50,095 nt of DNA. Source: Stenotrophomonas geniculata ATCC 19374 = JCM 13324. Lineage in GTDB: Bacteria > Pseudomonadota > Gammaproteobacteria > Xanthomonadales > Xanthomonadaceae. Every line of letters begins with the position of its first letter. Within the stretch, counting starts at the first letter, position 1. A program made the translations under genes and the position numbers. This document shows positions 35,913 through 44,123 of the stretch, in pieces. Location: the NCBI RefSeq assembly GCF_001431625.1, contig NZ_LLXT01000133.1, positions 1 through 50,095 of the forward strand. Direction: 5' to 3'. The notes beneath the pieces are model-generated. The model was given only the letters and a program-made list of their open reading frames with translations, was not told where the DNA came from and did not search any database.

Positions 35913-36281
35913 CTATCCCCGCACCTGCAACCGCTCAGTCACCTGCGCAGTCAACGCTACACACGCCATCTTCAACCCTTCCATCACCCGATCCCCCAGG
36001 TACTCCTCGGGCGCGCCGTTCTGCCGAGTCCGCTCCGCAGCCAGCATCAGCTCCGCCACCACGCGCAGCCCCGCCAGCGCGCAATCTGCATCCGCTAGCT
36101 GTAGGCAACGCCCAGGCAGTTGATGCCGCTCCGGCCAAGGCTGGCCATCCGCAGCCGCACCGGTTCCGATGCGGTGCAGCGTAGCGACGAAGGCGTTGGG
36201 GTCGGCAGACGGTTCGCGCTCGGGTTCGGCGTTGTCCGGATCGTACTGCGCGTGCAGGGAACGGAAGTCCGATGTGTTCAT
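35913..36281 (-). CDS. Small conserved-looking hypothetical protein with structured leader
   Basis: ATG 36281 gives 122 aa. The frame stays open upstream to 36605 but runs through hairpin sequence, so the longer version is rejected. The protein has an acidic N-terminal half and a helical C-terminal half (LADADCALAGLRVVAELMLAAERT, with GDRVMEGLKMACVALTAQV). No signal peptide or known domain. Its general layout recalls the small DUF6124-type proteins of gamma-proteobacteria, but I am not sure. The striking inverted repeats at 36311-36515 lie directly upstream. Confidence 0.65.
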   Translation of the reverse strand: MNTSDFRSLHAQYDPDNAEPEREPSADPNAFVATLHRIGTGAAADGQPWPERHQLPGRCLQLADADCALAGLRVVAELMLAAERTRQNGAPEEYLGDRVMEGLKMACVALTAQVTERLQVRG

Positions 36282-36310
36282 GGCAATGCTCCGTACAGGA
36301 CAGATAGCAG

Positions 36311-36515
36311 CGCCACCAATAAAGGTGGCGGACGGTGCGGGCTCGAAAACCGGTATGTACCAGACCGGCGGATCCAAAGATCCCCACGCACCGCCCGCCA
36401 TGGAACGCGAACGGATTGCCAGCCGGCGCCACACAAAAGGTGACGCCGGCCGGCAAGCGCATACATCTGGTACATAGACGGGTTTTCGAGTCCCGCGCCA
36501 CCCTTTTCCGGTGGC
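36311..36515 (-). other. Multi-branched inverted-repeat element upstream of a small gene
   Basis: Nested symmetry: hairpins GCCACC-N6-GGTGGC at 36312-36329 and GCCACC-N7-GGTGGC at 36497-36515 bracket long imperfect arms, GGTGCGGGCTCGAAAACC... (36334-36364) and its inverted copy (36466-36499). Inside are GGATC-CAAA-GATCC (36370-36383) and a strong stem TTGCC-GCCGGCG...CGCCGGC-GGCAA (36416-36456). As RNA on the minus strand it would form a multi-way junction ending about 30 nt before the start codon of the 122-aa gene. It may be a structured leader or a mobile repeat. Bases 36516-36733 hold no supported gene. Confidence 0.7.
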
Positions 36516-36733
36516 ACGCCAAGAGATACCCGTGCAGCAGCCAAATGCCAAGAAACTGCAGAACTGATGATTACCAGTCCTGACGCTTTCGGCATTGTCG
36601 CACACGGTGTTAAGCCGGTAAGCGGTTGCGCCGCAACGGTCTCGGAGGGCTTGGCGCTATTGGCCCCAAGCGTAGGAATGCCCGCAGTCAGGGCCATGGC
36701 GTAGGGCCAATCGCGACAGATTGGGCCAGCGGC

Positions 36734-37159
36734 TCAGCCGGGCGGCGCCTCGGCCGAAGGCACGAAGCTCAAACGCACCCGAACCCGCGCATGCCGCGCG
36801 ACACCCTCAACCACGACTGGTTCGAAGCGCCACTGGTCCACTGCGGTAAAGGCCGCACGGTCAAGCTCCCGCAGTCCGCTGGACCGCACCACCATCACGT
36901 TGGAAACGTGGCCCAGCTCATCCAATTGGGCAACCAGCACCACCTGCATGGGAGCCTGCAGGAAGGTATCGGGCGGCGTGGCAGGGGCCGTTGAATACTC
37001 AATGGCAGGCGCCTGCTGTAGCTCGAAGGTGGGGTTGTCACCGCGCTCTACGAACACTTCAGTGGAGACCTGCGGGTCTGCCGCCATGGCCATGGCAGGT
37101 GTAGCGCCCAGCAGCATCAGAGCGAGGTTCAGTGCCAGGGCGGTGTTGAAGCGGGGCAT
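36734..37159 (-). CDS. Secreted TonB C-terminal-domain protein
   Basis: ATG 37159 gives 141 aa with a cleavable signal peptide (LALMLLGATPAMAMA). The rest is a TonB_C-like domain with VVLVAQLDELGHVSNVMVV, the conserved LDRAAFTAVDQWRFEPV and a final beta strand. Unlike true TonB it has no membrane anchor and no long proline-rich linker, so it is probably a periplasmic TonB-domain protein of unknown partner. It lies downstream of the effector gene cluster on the same strand. Confidence 0.8.
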   Translation of the reverse strand: MPRFNTALALNLALMLLGATPAMAMAADPQVSTEVFVERGDNPTFELQQAPAIEYSTAPATPPDTFLQAPMQVVLVAQLDELGHVSNVMVVRSSGLRELDRAAFTAVDQWRFEPVVVEGVARHARVRVRLSFVPSAEAPPG

Positions 37160-37250
37160 GCGTGGTTTCCATTCCGGTGCGCTGCAAGCATAGCGGCCAT
37201 CCTCTGGCATCGCTTGTCTTGAATGCCGGCATGCCGGACGGCTGCAAGGT

Positions 37251-37466
37251 TCACACAGCCATGCCCGGCCGTGGCCACAGCGCGTCGTCGCGCTCCAGGT
37301 CGTAGTCGCTGCCGAAGGCAAGCGCGGCCTCGCGTGGTGGAAGGTCTGCGTAGCAGCGCAGCAGGTACTCATCCATGCCGGCGTCGCCATGGTCGATGGC
37401 GAACAGGTGGAGGAGCTCTTTGTCGAAGGCTTCCAGCCATGCGGGGTCGATCTTGGTCACGGTCAT
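37251..37466 (-). CDS. Small acidic hypothetical protein
   Basis: The 71-aa product is acidic (DKELLHLFAIDHGDAGMDEY, SDYDLERDDALW) and has no signal peptide. It starts 86 bp after the stop of the XVIPCD effector gene on the same strand and may be co-transcribed. No family recognised. Confidence 0.6.
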   Translation of the reverse strand: MTVTKIDPAWLEAFDKELLHLFAIDHGDAGMDEYLLRCYADLPPREAALAFGSDYDLERDDALWPRPGMAV

Positions 37467-37552
37467 CCTCCCGAAGCAGGGGAGGATGACCTGGGAAGGT
37501 CTCAGGGACTGAGATCTCTGGCGCCGAGGGAGGCCGCCTCAACCTTGGGCGC

Positions 37553-38878
37553 TCAGCCCATGCGCATGGCGTGGCTCTGCTGTTCCTGCGTACGTGCATC
37601 CAGCGCCTGCTGTTCATTCTGGCGGGCGAGCTCGCGCTGATCGCCCACCACAGCCAGTTGCTGCAGCGACTCAGCCACCGGCGTTTGTGCAGCCACGGCA
37701 GTGGGCATCCCTGCACGCAGGTGGGCGGGGTCAGATAGGTCGCCTTGTACAACAAAGATGGTGTGACCCGCCGGCTGATTGGCCGTGGCGTTGCTCAGCA
37801 CCACATGGTCCACCTGTTCCAGACCCTGCTCGCGTGCCTTCACTGTCAGGCTGGCGGCGAGGTTCTCACTGGTCGCGTCGAAGGGGCGGCCGTGCTTCTC
37901 GTCCAGGGCAGCGACGCCCTGGCGAATCTGCTGATGGAGCGCGTAGTCCGGGCTGCCTGGCTCTATCGCCGCGATGCGGCGTCCTTCCGTAAAGAGAGGC
38001 TCGGGCTCCTGCGTAGACACCACGCGCGGGCTCTTGGCGATCTCTCTGTAGGGATCTTCAGGATGAAACTGCTTCGCCTTGGCCTCGCGTTCCAAGCGAA
38101 CCTCGCGGGTCTCATTCAACATGGAAATCTCGGCGGGATCGGTCTCTTTGGTTGTTCTATCGAGTGGGGGAACACCCACTGTGCGGTTCCAGCTGCCGTC
38201 CTTGGGGTCGTAGCTGTGATAGTCGAACTTGGTACCAATCACGTTCGGATCTACGGCGTCGCGCTGCAGGAGCGCTGCGCCGTCGAACTTGCTCAGCTCA
38301 ACGAAGTAGAAATGCCCAGCGGGCTGCGGCATATCCAGGTGCACGCTGACGGCCGTCTTGCCGGCACGGAATGCGCCGGCAGCGCTGTTGTCGAGCATGT
38401 TCTGCCAGACCTTTTCGGCTGCCTGCTCACCGCGTTTGTGCTCCGTGGACACCAGCAGCAAGCGTGGCGTCCAGCAGTTCACATTGAGGTCGTTCTTTTC
38501 GAACGAAACATCGTGGGATTTGAGCGTGCTGGTGTAGGGCAGGTTGAGTGCCAGATCGGGCCTGCCGGCCTCCATCCAACTTCTGCGCTCCGCCAGGTCG
38601 TTCCTGATCAGATCCTGGCCGAAGGCTTCTTGCCTGCGCTCGGTGAACGCTACGTTCTTCTCGTTGCCGAACAGCGTGGCCTGTTGCTCGGCAACGGCGG
38701 TTGCAAAGCTGTTGGCCACCCGGCCGGGGAGGCTGTCGTTGCGCACAACACCCAACGCAAGCAGGCCGTAGCCATCATTGTCGGGAAGCTGCGCGAGATA
38801 GTTCCAATACAGCTCGCGATTTCCCTCCTTCGCGTAGGAGGACAGGACACGAATATCCTTATCGGTAAGTCCGCTCAT
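37553..38878 (-). CDS. XVIPCD-containing type IV secretion effector
   Basis: The 441-aa protein ends in an XVIPCD (about 310-415: LHQQIRQGVAALDEKHGRPFD, QVDHVVLS, IFVVQGD, MPTAVAAQTP) plus a Gln-rich tail, the signal recognised by VirD4 of Xanthomonadales T4SSs. The N-terminal toxin part begins with DIRVLSSYAKEGNRELYWNYL and GYGLLALGVVRND and matches no enzyme I can name. A lipoprotein gene 21 bp upstream is its probable immunity gene, so the target should lie in the periplasm or envelope. No signal peptide, as expected for T4SS cargo. Confidence 0.85.
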   Translation of the reverse strand: MSGLTDKDIRVLSSYAKEGNRELYWNYLAQLPDNDGYGLLALGVVRNDSLPGRVANSFATAVAEQQATLFGNEKNVAFTERRQEAFGQDLIRNDLAERRSWMEAGRPDLALNLPYTSTLKSHDVSFEKNDLNVNCWTPRLLLVSTEHKRGEQAAEKVWQNMLDNSAAGAFRAGKTAVSVHLDMPQPAGHFYFVELSKFDGAALLQRDAVDPNVIGTKFDYHSYDPKDGSWNRTVGVPPLDRTTKETDPAEISMLNETREVRLEREAKAKQFHPEDPYREIAKSPRVVSTQEPEPLFTEGRRIAAIEPGSPDYALHQQIRQGVAALDEKHGRPFDATSENLAASLTVKAREQGLEQVDHVVLSNATANQPAGHTIFVVQGDLSDPAHLRAGMPTAVAAQTPVAESLQQLAVVGDQRELARQNEQQALDARTQEQQSHAMRMG

Positions 38879-38899
38879 GATTCATCCTTGAGATGCGGT

Positions 38900-39769
38900 T
38901 TACGGCTGAACGCGATAGCGGCTCAGAAGATCACGCACGCTGGTTTCCAGACGCTGCCAGTCGCTCAGCATTACGCGTGCATAGTTCATCTCGATGGCGA
39001 TGCTGTCGCCCACATCCACGATGGAATGGCGGCACATTGCGATCTGGCCTTCTCCGACGCGTTCAAGTGTCTTTCCCTGAGCTACAAGTCCGTCAGGAAT
39101 GCGATCTGCCGGGTCGCAGCTGATGAACGTTGTCAGTTGTCCCTCCGCCGAGCGGGCCACATACCAGTCTGGCTCCATCCCCGGGTTGTGCACGTAAGGC
39201 CTGCCCAGCGCAGCCTCTGACTCCTTTGCATAGGCTTCCATCAACGATGGGTCGATCGCATACGGCGTCAGACCCCATCGCTCGGGTTGTGCAACGCGTA
39301 GCGCAAGATTCTCTACCGGGTCTCTTCGCTCCAGCGACCCCGGCGCGCTGGTGGCCTCACTGCTGGACCGACGTGCCAGATAGTTCTGGATGGGAACGCG
39401 ATCGATGTACCTAAGCTCGACCAGTACCTGCCGCCGGCTGTCCTGCGTGCTGCGCACCGGGCGATCACCAGGAGGCGCTGCATCGAAATCAGGCCAGAAC
39501 ACAGTGAGCATGACGCCCCCATCGGCCAAGGGGCCCGTCTGGTTGTAGTAGAGGTTGGCCGGGAACATGAAGCGGTGCGGGCCCAATCGTGCCTCTACCG
39601 GCTCCGTTGTATAGGTATGTCCACCCACCGTTCGTGGGCTGGTTGCGGTTTCGGACATGTTGGTTCCGTTCGGGTCCTTTTCCGTGGATGGGGCCTTCGC
39701 GCAGGCGGTGGTGCTCAGCACGGCCACCAGGGCGAAGGAGGCAAGCCGGCAAGCCGGTGCTCTGCTCAT
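38900..39769 (-). CDS. Lipoprotein, likely immunity protein for the adjacent effector
   Basis: ATG 39769 follows AAGGGAA. The 289-aa product has a lipoprotein signal (FALVAVLSTTAC, Cys23). The mature part contains YTTEPVEARLGPHRFMFPANLYYNQTGP and alternating strands, reminiscent of Tli4-type immunity proteins, but homology is uncertain. It precedes the XVIPCD effector in the same operon with 21 bp between them. T4SS effector/immunity pairs of this genus have the same arrangement, with periplasmic lipoprotein immunity. Confidence 0.75.
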   Translation of the reverse strand: MSRAPACRLASFALVAVLSTTACAKAPSTEKDPNGTNMSETATSPRTVGGHTYTTEPVEARLGPHRFMFPANLYYNQTGPLADGGVMLTVFWPDFDAAPPGDRPVRSTQDSRRQVLVELRYIDRVPIQNYLARRSSSEATSAPGSLERRDPVENLALRVAQPERWGLTPYAIDPSLMEAYAKESEAALGRPYVHNPGMEPDWYVARSAEGQLTTFISCDPADRIPDGLVAQGKTLERVGEGQIAMCRHSIVDVGDSIAIEMNYARVMLSDWQRLETSVRDLLSRYRVQP

Positions 39770-39862
39770 GGGCGATTCCCTTGCATGATCGAAACGACTA
39801 TAGAACGGTGGAATGGCAAGCTCCAGTCGCAGCCGGGACCACGGCCACCGCGGGGACATTAC

Positions 39863-39960
39863 TGCATGCTGGCTCACATATTCAGTAAGTCGCGATCGGC
39901 GTCCTCTATCCCCCACCTGCCCCACATCCCACCTATGCCATCATCCAGCCAGGACCGTAG
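39863..39960. repeat. 98-bp direct repeat, copy 1
   Basis: It begins TGCATGCTGGCTCACATATT and ends with CCACCTGCCCC..., CACCTATGCCATCATCC and GCCAGGACCG. The other copy (40998-41095) has the same length and orientation and lies just upstream of an effector gene. Here the last 20 bp lie inside a 54-codon minus-strand frame. Confidence 0.8.
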
Positions 39961-40105
39961 TTACTCCGTCGGGCCCGGAGCCTGGGGATTTCAGGTAGCT
40001 GACTATCTCTGCCTTCTGCTGGTCGGTGAGCTGTGCCCCACTGGCCGCATCTGTGGCAGGCATCAGGGTCGTCAGTGCGAAACTTTCAAATGAGAACTGG
40101 GGCAT
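39941..40105 (-). CDS. Small 54-aa protein, coupled to the gene upstream
   Basis: The ATG at 40105 lies one base after the TGA of the 169-aa gene, so translation is probably coupled. The peptide reads MPQFSFESFALTTL, then AQLTDQQKAEIVSYLK, and ends in TTVLAG. It has no signal peptide or Cys. The amphipathic middle looks like a genuine helix. The 3' end overlaps the 98-bp direct repeat. Function unknown; it could be a small partner of the 169-aa protein. Confidence 0.5.
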   Translation of the reverse strand: MPQFSFESFALTTLMPATDAASGAQLTDQQKAEIVSYLKSPGSGPDGVTTVLAG

Positions 40106-40106
40106 A

Positions 40107-40616
40107 TCACCCTGCCTCGGCCTGCTTCTGCGGCACGAACAAGCTGCCTAGGACTACTGCCTCGTCCCGTAACCGAATGCTGTCTGCCGGCACCGCGATA
40201 CCAAGTTGAAGCAATGAATCAGCCCGAGCTACTGCGATGTAGCGAATGTTCTCGAAAATGCTGGGCTGATTGGAAAACACATTAATCAGGCCCTGCGCGA
40301 CGGCACGGATGAATGCATAAGCCTCATCGGTATTTCCGATTTCATCTTTGAAGCTGATGATCGATTTCAGTACTTCGCTGGTGCTAAGGTCCAACGTGTA
40401 AACTCGCTCACGGCTGTTTTCGCCAACTGCAAGCGCTTCGGTTCCAAAGATGCCAAGCGACGCTACTCGCTCACCGTCACGACGGAAAGTGTATTGATAC
40501 TCAGTGACGTCACGTCCATCGGACAGCGTGGCAGGTAGAACCCGTGGATAAGAAATTCTCACCGTGCTGGTTGCATCGAATGCAGAGTTGGAGTCGGGCC
40601 TGAATTCAATGGGCAT
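40107..40616 (-). CDS. Hypothetical protein in the effector region
   Basis: The 169-aa product starts behind AGGAAAA. The N-terminal half is beta-rich (STVRISYPRVLPATLSDG, YQYTFRRDGERVASLGI), the C-terminal half helical (DEAYAFIRAVAQGLINVFS). No signal peptide, lipobox or membrane helix, so it should be cytosolic. It is divergent from the XVIPCD effector at 41118 and is coupled to a 54-aa gene. No family recognised. Confidence 0.7.
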   Translation of the reverse strand: MPIEFRPDSNSAFDATSTVRISYPRVLPATLSDGRDVTEYQYTFRRDGERVASLGIFGTEALAVGENSRERVYTLDLSTSEVLKSIISFKDEIGNTDEAYAFIRAVAQGLINVFSNQPSIFENIRYIAVARADSLLQLGIAVPADSIRLRDEAVVLGSLFVPQKQAEAG

Positions 40617-41117
40617 CGTCTTTTCCTGGGATTGGTGCTGATTGGTGCTGATGATGAATGTGGCGTGCCTGTGCGTTGCTATTTTTCGCCAACAGGCGCT
40701 GTAGCTGCACAGGTTCAGGAATCACGAGATGCGCCATACATCAACTCCGGCCGAAACCGTTGCATGGAGGTGGAGTAGGCGTCGCGTCTGTGGCCAAGGT
40801 CTGTGCCCCCAAGATCTTCCTGATCACACACGGCAGAATGCATTCTGCCCGCTGTCCCGTTGGGGGGCTCATCATGCTCAGATTGCGGCACGCGGACTTG
40901 CGAAGATGTGTTCATCAGCAATTCCATTGCTCTGTTTCCAAAGAATATACGACTCCCTCCCGCCGCACTCCACATCCTCGGCCCTACGCCGCCGGAATGC
41001 ACGCTGGTTCACACATTCAGAAAGCCGATCCAGCAGCTTGCGCCTCTCCACCTGCCCCCCATCCCACCTATGCCATCATCCGGCCAGGACCGCAGTACCC
41101 AACAAGGCTGAGCAGGC
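40617..41117. other. 501-bp region upstream of an XVIPCD effector gene
   Basis: No supported gene. A minus-strand frame at 40715-40908 begins MNTSSQVRVPQ but has no ribosome binding site and no recognisable continuation; it may be a remnant. The last 120 bp hold the second 98-bp repeat and probably the effector promoter. Confidence 0.5.
40998..41095. repeat. 98-bp direct repeat, copy 2 (effector upstream region)
   Basis: Same length and orientation as 39863-39960. The 3' half is nearly identical, the centre diverged. It ends 22 bp before the effector ATG, so it probably contains that gene's promoter. Confidence 0.8.
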
Positions 41118-42044
41118 ATGGAGCAGGCAATACGCTACACCGTAACCCTTTATCTGGCCGCGCCCGGCACCCCACTGAAGAGCGGGGGCATCTCGCCGCG
41201 CGGCCACATGTACCTGCAGGTAGCAGCAGGCGACGAGGCCCACAGCTACGGCTTCGCACCACCGCGCCACGCGCCGGGCAAATCCCCCACCGGCGCGCAA
41301 TACGCGCAGGTGCGCCATGACGATGCCGACGAGCATCTGGATCCGTATTACAGCCGCACCCTGGAAATCACCGAGGAGCATTACGGCTGCCTGCGCGACT
41401 TCGCCGAGGAACCGGCCGAGTTCGAATTCGATGTGGATCGCCCGGTCACCATCAACCGCTGCAGCGATTTCGTCTGGGCCGCGCTGCACTACGCCGGTCT
41501 GCATCCGCTGCCGGCACCGCTGGATGGCGGCAGCAATCTGGGCGAGTTCGCGGTGCTGTTCAACCTGCCGGAAATCCAGTGCATTGCCGCGCCGTTCCCG
41601 GGCAGCGACCTGAATGCCGAGACCCACCATGCGATGCCCGAGCGCGAGGCCGAAAACCATCGCCAGGGTGACCGCGCCAGCGATGAGCCGCCACCGACGC
41701 CGATCGAAGTGGCCGGCACGCTGCTGGACCCCTCGCATCCAGACCATCGCCTGTTCGCGCAGTTGATCCAGAAAGTGGCCGAGCTGGACGCCGCGCACGG
41801 CCGCCCGTTCGATGCGGCCAGCCAGCGCATCAGCGCCAGCCTGCTGGTGCTGGCCAAGCAGAACAATCTCTCGCGCGTGGACCACGTGCTGCTCAGCCAG
41901 CCGACGAAGAGCAGCCATGCGGCGGAGAGCATCTTCATCGTGCAGGGCGATCGCAATGACCCGGGGCACCGCCGCGCCAGCATCGCCACCGAAGTGGCGG
42001 CCAAGACCGATGTGGCCGATTCGCTGCGGTTGAAGGAGCAGTAA
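41118..42044 (+). CDS. XVIPCD effector with permuted papain-like N-terminal domain
   Basis: The 308-aa protein has an N-terminal domain (about 5-135) shared with the effector at 44124: AAPGTPL, GHMYLQV with His30, SYGFAPP, YYSRTLEITEEHY, and NRCSDFVWAALHYAGL with Cys115. The order His then Cys fits circularly permuted NlpC/P60-like amidases, so I infer peptidoglycan or peptide amidase toxicity. A Pro-rich linker leads to a C-terminal XVIPCD (about 208-305: LDAAHGRPFD, VDHVLLSQP, SIFIVQGD). No immunity-like lipoprotein gene is adjacent. Confidence 0.82.
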   Translation: MEQAIRYTVTLYLAAPGTPLKSGGISPRGHMYLQVAAGDEAHSYGFAPPRHAPGKSPTGAQYAQVRHDDADEHLDPYYSRTLEITEEHYGCLRDFAEEPAEFEFDVDRPVTINRCSDFVWAALHYAGLHPLPAPLDGGSNLGEFAVLFNLPEIQCIAAPFPGSDLNAETHHAMPEREAENHRQGDRASDEPPPTPIEVAGTLLDPSHPDHRLFAQLIQKVAELDAAHGRPFDAASQRISASLLVLAKQNNLSRVDHVLLSQPTKSSHAAESIFIVQGDRNDPGHRRASIATEVAAKTDVADSLRLKEQ

Positions 42045-42223
42045 CCCGCGCGTCTGCCATACGCGCGCCGGCGCACGCCACGCCCCCCACCTGCTACCAT
42101 TCCCCTGCTACCATTCCCCCGCAACCCCAGCCAGCCCACCCGCGCAGACAGATGCAGGTCGGGCCGTCGCAGTACGGCCCAGCGAGCCAGGACACCTTCC
42201 CGTGCCCATTCAAGGACGCTCGC

Positions 42224-43369
42224 ATGTTCCGTACTCCTCTCTTCCGCTCGGCCGCCCTGGCCGTTGCCGTTTCGCTCAGCCTCGGCGCGCCCTCGGCGTT
42301 CGCCGACAACGCGCCCGCCGCCAGTGCCACCGCCGCTGTGCAGCGCCAGGCCGTGGCCAAGGGCCTGTACGAGCTGGCCTACAGCCCGAAGCAGAACGCC
42401 GTGTTCGTGGCCTCATCCGGTGGCTTCGGTGATGACGCCGGCCCGGCCCAGGTGCTGCGCCTGAACCCGGCCACGCTGGCCGTGGAAACCCGCATTCCGC
42501 TGGAGCGCAAGGCGTTCGGCGTGGTGCTGGACGACGCCCACAACCGCCTGTACGTGGGCAACACCGTGGACCTGTCGGTGACCGTGGTCGACACCGCGCA
42601 GAACAAGGCCGTCGGCACCATCCAGTTGATGGAGAAGAAGACCGGCAAGGACGGCAAGGCCGCCTACACCCACGACCTGCGCGAGCTGGTGGTCGACAGC
42701 GCGGCCAACCGCCTGTACGTGACCGGCCACAGCAGCCAGCCGGACGTGAGCAGCGTTCTGTTCGTGATCGATACCACCACGCTGAAGGTGATCAACACCA
42801 TCGACGGCCTGGGCAATGCGAAAGCGCCGGGCCTGGCACTGGATGCGGCCAACAAGCGCGTCTACACCAGCAACCTGCTGGCCGATCTGGTGGTGGTGGG
42901 CACCGATTCGAACACGGTGGTGGCACAGCACAGGATCGCCGCCGAGCAGCCGATGAACATCGCGCTGGACCCGGCCGGCAAGCGCCTGTTCGTGACCGAC
43001 CAGGGCTCGGAATTCCTGCGTGGCTACCAGGCCAAGAGCAGCGGCCTGGTCAGCAAGCATCCGGGCCAGCGCGTGCTGGTGCTGGACCGCAGTACCGGCA
43101 AGGAACTGGCCAGCATCCCGACCGATGCCGGCCCGCTGGGCATCCTGCTGGATGCACCGCGCAAGCGCCTGTACGTGACCAACCGCGAAGCCGGTACGGT
43201 GACCGCGTACAACAGTGACAGCTACCAGAAGGTGGCGACCTACAAGGTGCCGACCCACCCGAACAGCTTGGCGCTGGATGCGAAGAACAACGTGTTGTTC
43301 GTGAGCATCAAGAACGGCGAGAAGGATGACAAGGGCGCTGACGAGAGCGTGGCACGGATTCAGCTGTAA
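42224..43369 (+). CDS. Secreted YncE-like beta-propeller protein
   Basis: ATG 42224 is preceded by AAGGA; the frame upstream is repeat-like. The 381-aa product has a signal peptide (LAVAVSLSLGAPSAFAD) and repeated blades with the pattern RLYVTN/RLFVTDQG (for example NRLYVGNTVDLSVTVVD, KRLYVTNREAGTVTAYN), about six or seven in all. YncE-like propellers are periplasmic binding proteins, some linked to iron limitation or DNA binding. Probably monocistronic; a terminator follows. Confidence 0.85.
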   Translation: MFRTPLFRSAALAVAVSLSLGAPSAFADNAPAASATAAVQRQAVAKGLYELAYSPKQNAVFVASSGGFGDDAGPAQVLRLNPATLAVETRIPLERKAFGVVLDDAHNRLYVGNTVDLSVTVVDTAQNKAVGTIQLMEKKTGKDGKAAYTHDLRELVVDSAANRLYVTGHSSQPDVSSVLFVIDTTTLKVINTIDGLGNAKAPGLALDAANKRVYTSNLLADLVVVGTDSNTVVAQHRIAAEQPMNIALDPAGKRLFVTDQGSEFLRGYQAKSSGLVSKHPGQRVLVLDRSTGKELASIPTDAGPLGILLDAPRKRLYVTNREAGTVTAYNSDSYQKVATYKVPTHPNSLALDAKNNVLFVSIKNGEKDDKGADESVARIQL

Positions 43370-43412
43370 TGGGGTGACGCCGGGGCACGCCCGGCGGCGA
43401 GCCGCGTGACGA

Positions 43413-43438
43413 AGGCAGGGTGAAGACCCTGCCTTTTT
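43413..43438 (+). terminator. Intrinsic terminator after the beta-propeller gene
   Basis: AGGCAGGGT-GAAG-ACCCTGCCT stem with a T tract. Confidence 0.92.
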
Positions 43439-43512
43439 CATTGGCCGGTTGCGGCGCCAGCAGCCGGCGGCTAGGGTTGAACCTCATGGCAGGGAGCCAA
43501 AGGATCTGAATC

Positions 43513-44088
43513 ATGCTGGGTATCCACCGCTGGCTGCGCGCCGGCCTGGTCTTCACGCTGGCGGGCGCACTCGGCGCCTGCAGCAGCCGCGTACCGGATG
43601 CGCCGGAGCCACTGGATCTGGTCAAGCCAATCATCGTTGCCGAGCCCGGCCAGGCAGTGCGGTTCGAGTTCGAGACGAATGCCCGCAACTTCAAGCCGGG
43701 TCGCACGTATGCGCTGGAGCTGGAGTTGCAGCGCCAAGGGACACGAAGGCCGGACGAGCCTGACGTGGGCACATCAAGGGTCCCGTTCGAGGTGACCCTG
43801 CAGCAATGGGGCACTGATGCCTGGAAGGATGTTCCCACCTACGACAGCTATCAGGCCGGGGTGCTCAATGCAGGTGAACAGCTTCCGGAATGGCATGCAT
43901 CCAGCGAATGGCGGTATACGTCGCCGCACATGGGCAGTGACGGCCAATACACGCTGAGCCTGGTTGCTCTGCCACTGGAGCTTGATACCCGCTATCGCGT
44001 ACAGGTTCGCACTGCGCAGGCCTCGCCGGAACTGCAGCATTACTCGGCTCAGTTGCGGGTACACGCAGCCCGGCCGCCAGGCAAGTAA
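43513..44088 (+). CDS. Lipoprotein, likely immunity protein for the following effector
   Basis: The 191-aa product has a lipobox (LAGALGAC, Cys23) and a beta-sandwich-like mature part (AVRFEFETNARNFKPG, TYALELELQRQG, YTLSLVALPLELDTRYRV). It lies 35 bp upstream of an XVIPCD effector on the same strand, the typical immunity-first order. Since the effector looks like a cell-wall amidase, a periplasmic lipoprotein inhibitor makes sense. No sequence family recognised. Confidence 0.75.
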   Translation: MLGIHRWLRAGLVFTLAGALGACSSRVPDAPEPLDLVKPIIVAEPGQAVRFEFETNARNFKPGRTYALELELQRQGTRRPDEPDVGTSRVPFEVTLQQWGTDAWKDVPTYDSYQAGVLNAGEQLPEWHASSEWRYTSPHMGSDGQYTLSLVALPLELDTRYRVQVRTAQASPELQHYSAQLRVHAARPPGK

Positions 44089-44123
44089 TCACTTACCATT
44101 GGAAGGAACGAAGGAATCACCTT

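Noticed and set aside
36311..36515. tRNA or integron attC site
   Set aside because: No anticodon arm or CCA-like acceptor pattern and no integrase or cassette array; the symmetry is larger than an attC site.
37745..39220. 491-codon plus-strand frame
   Set aside because: Antisense to the XVIPCD effector and its lipoprotein partner.
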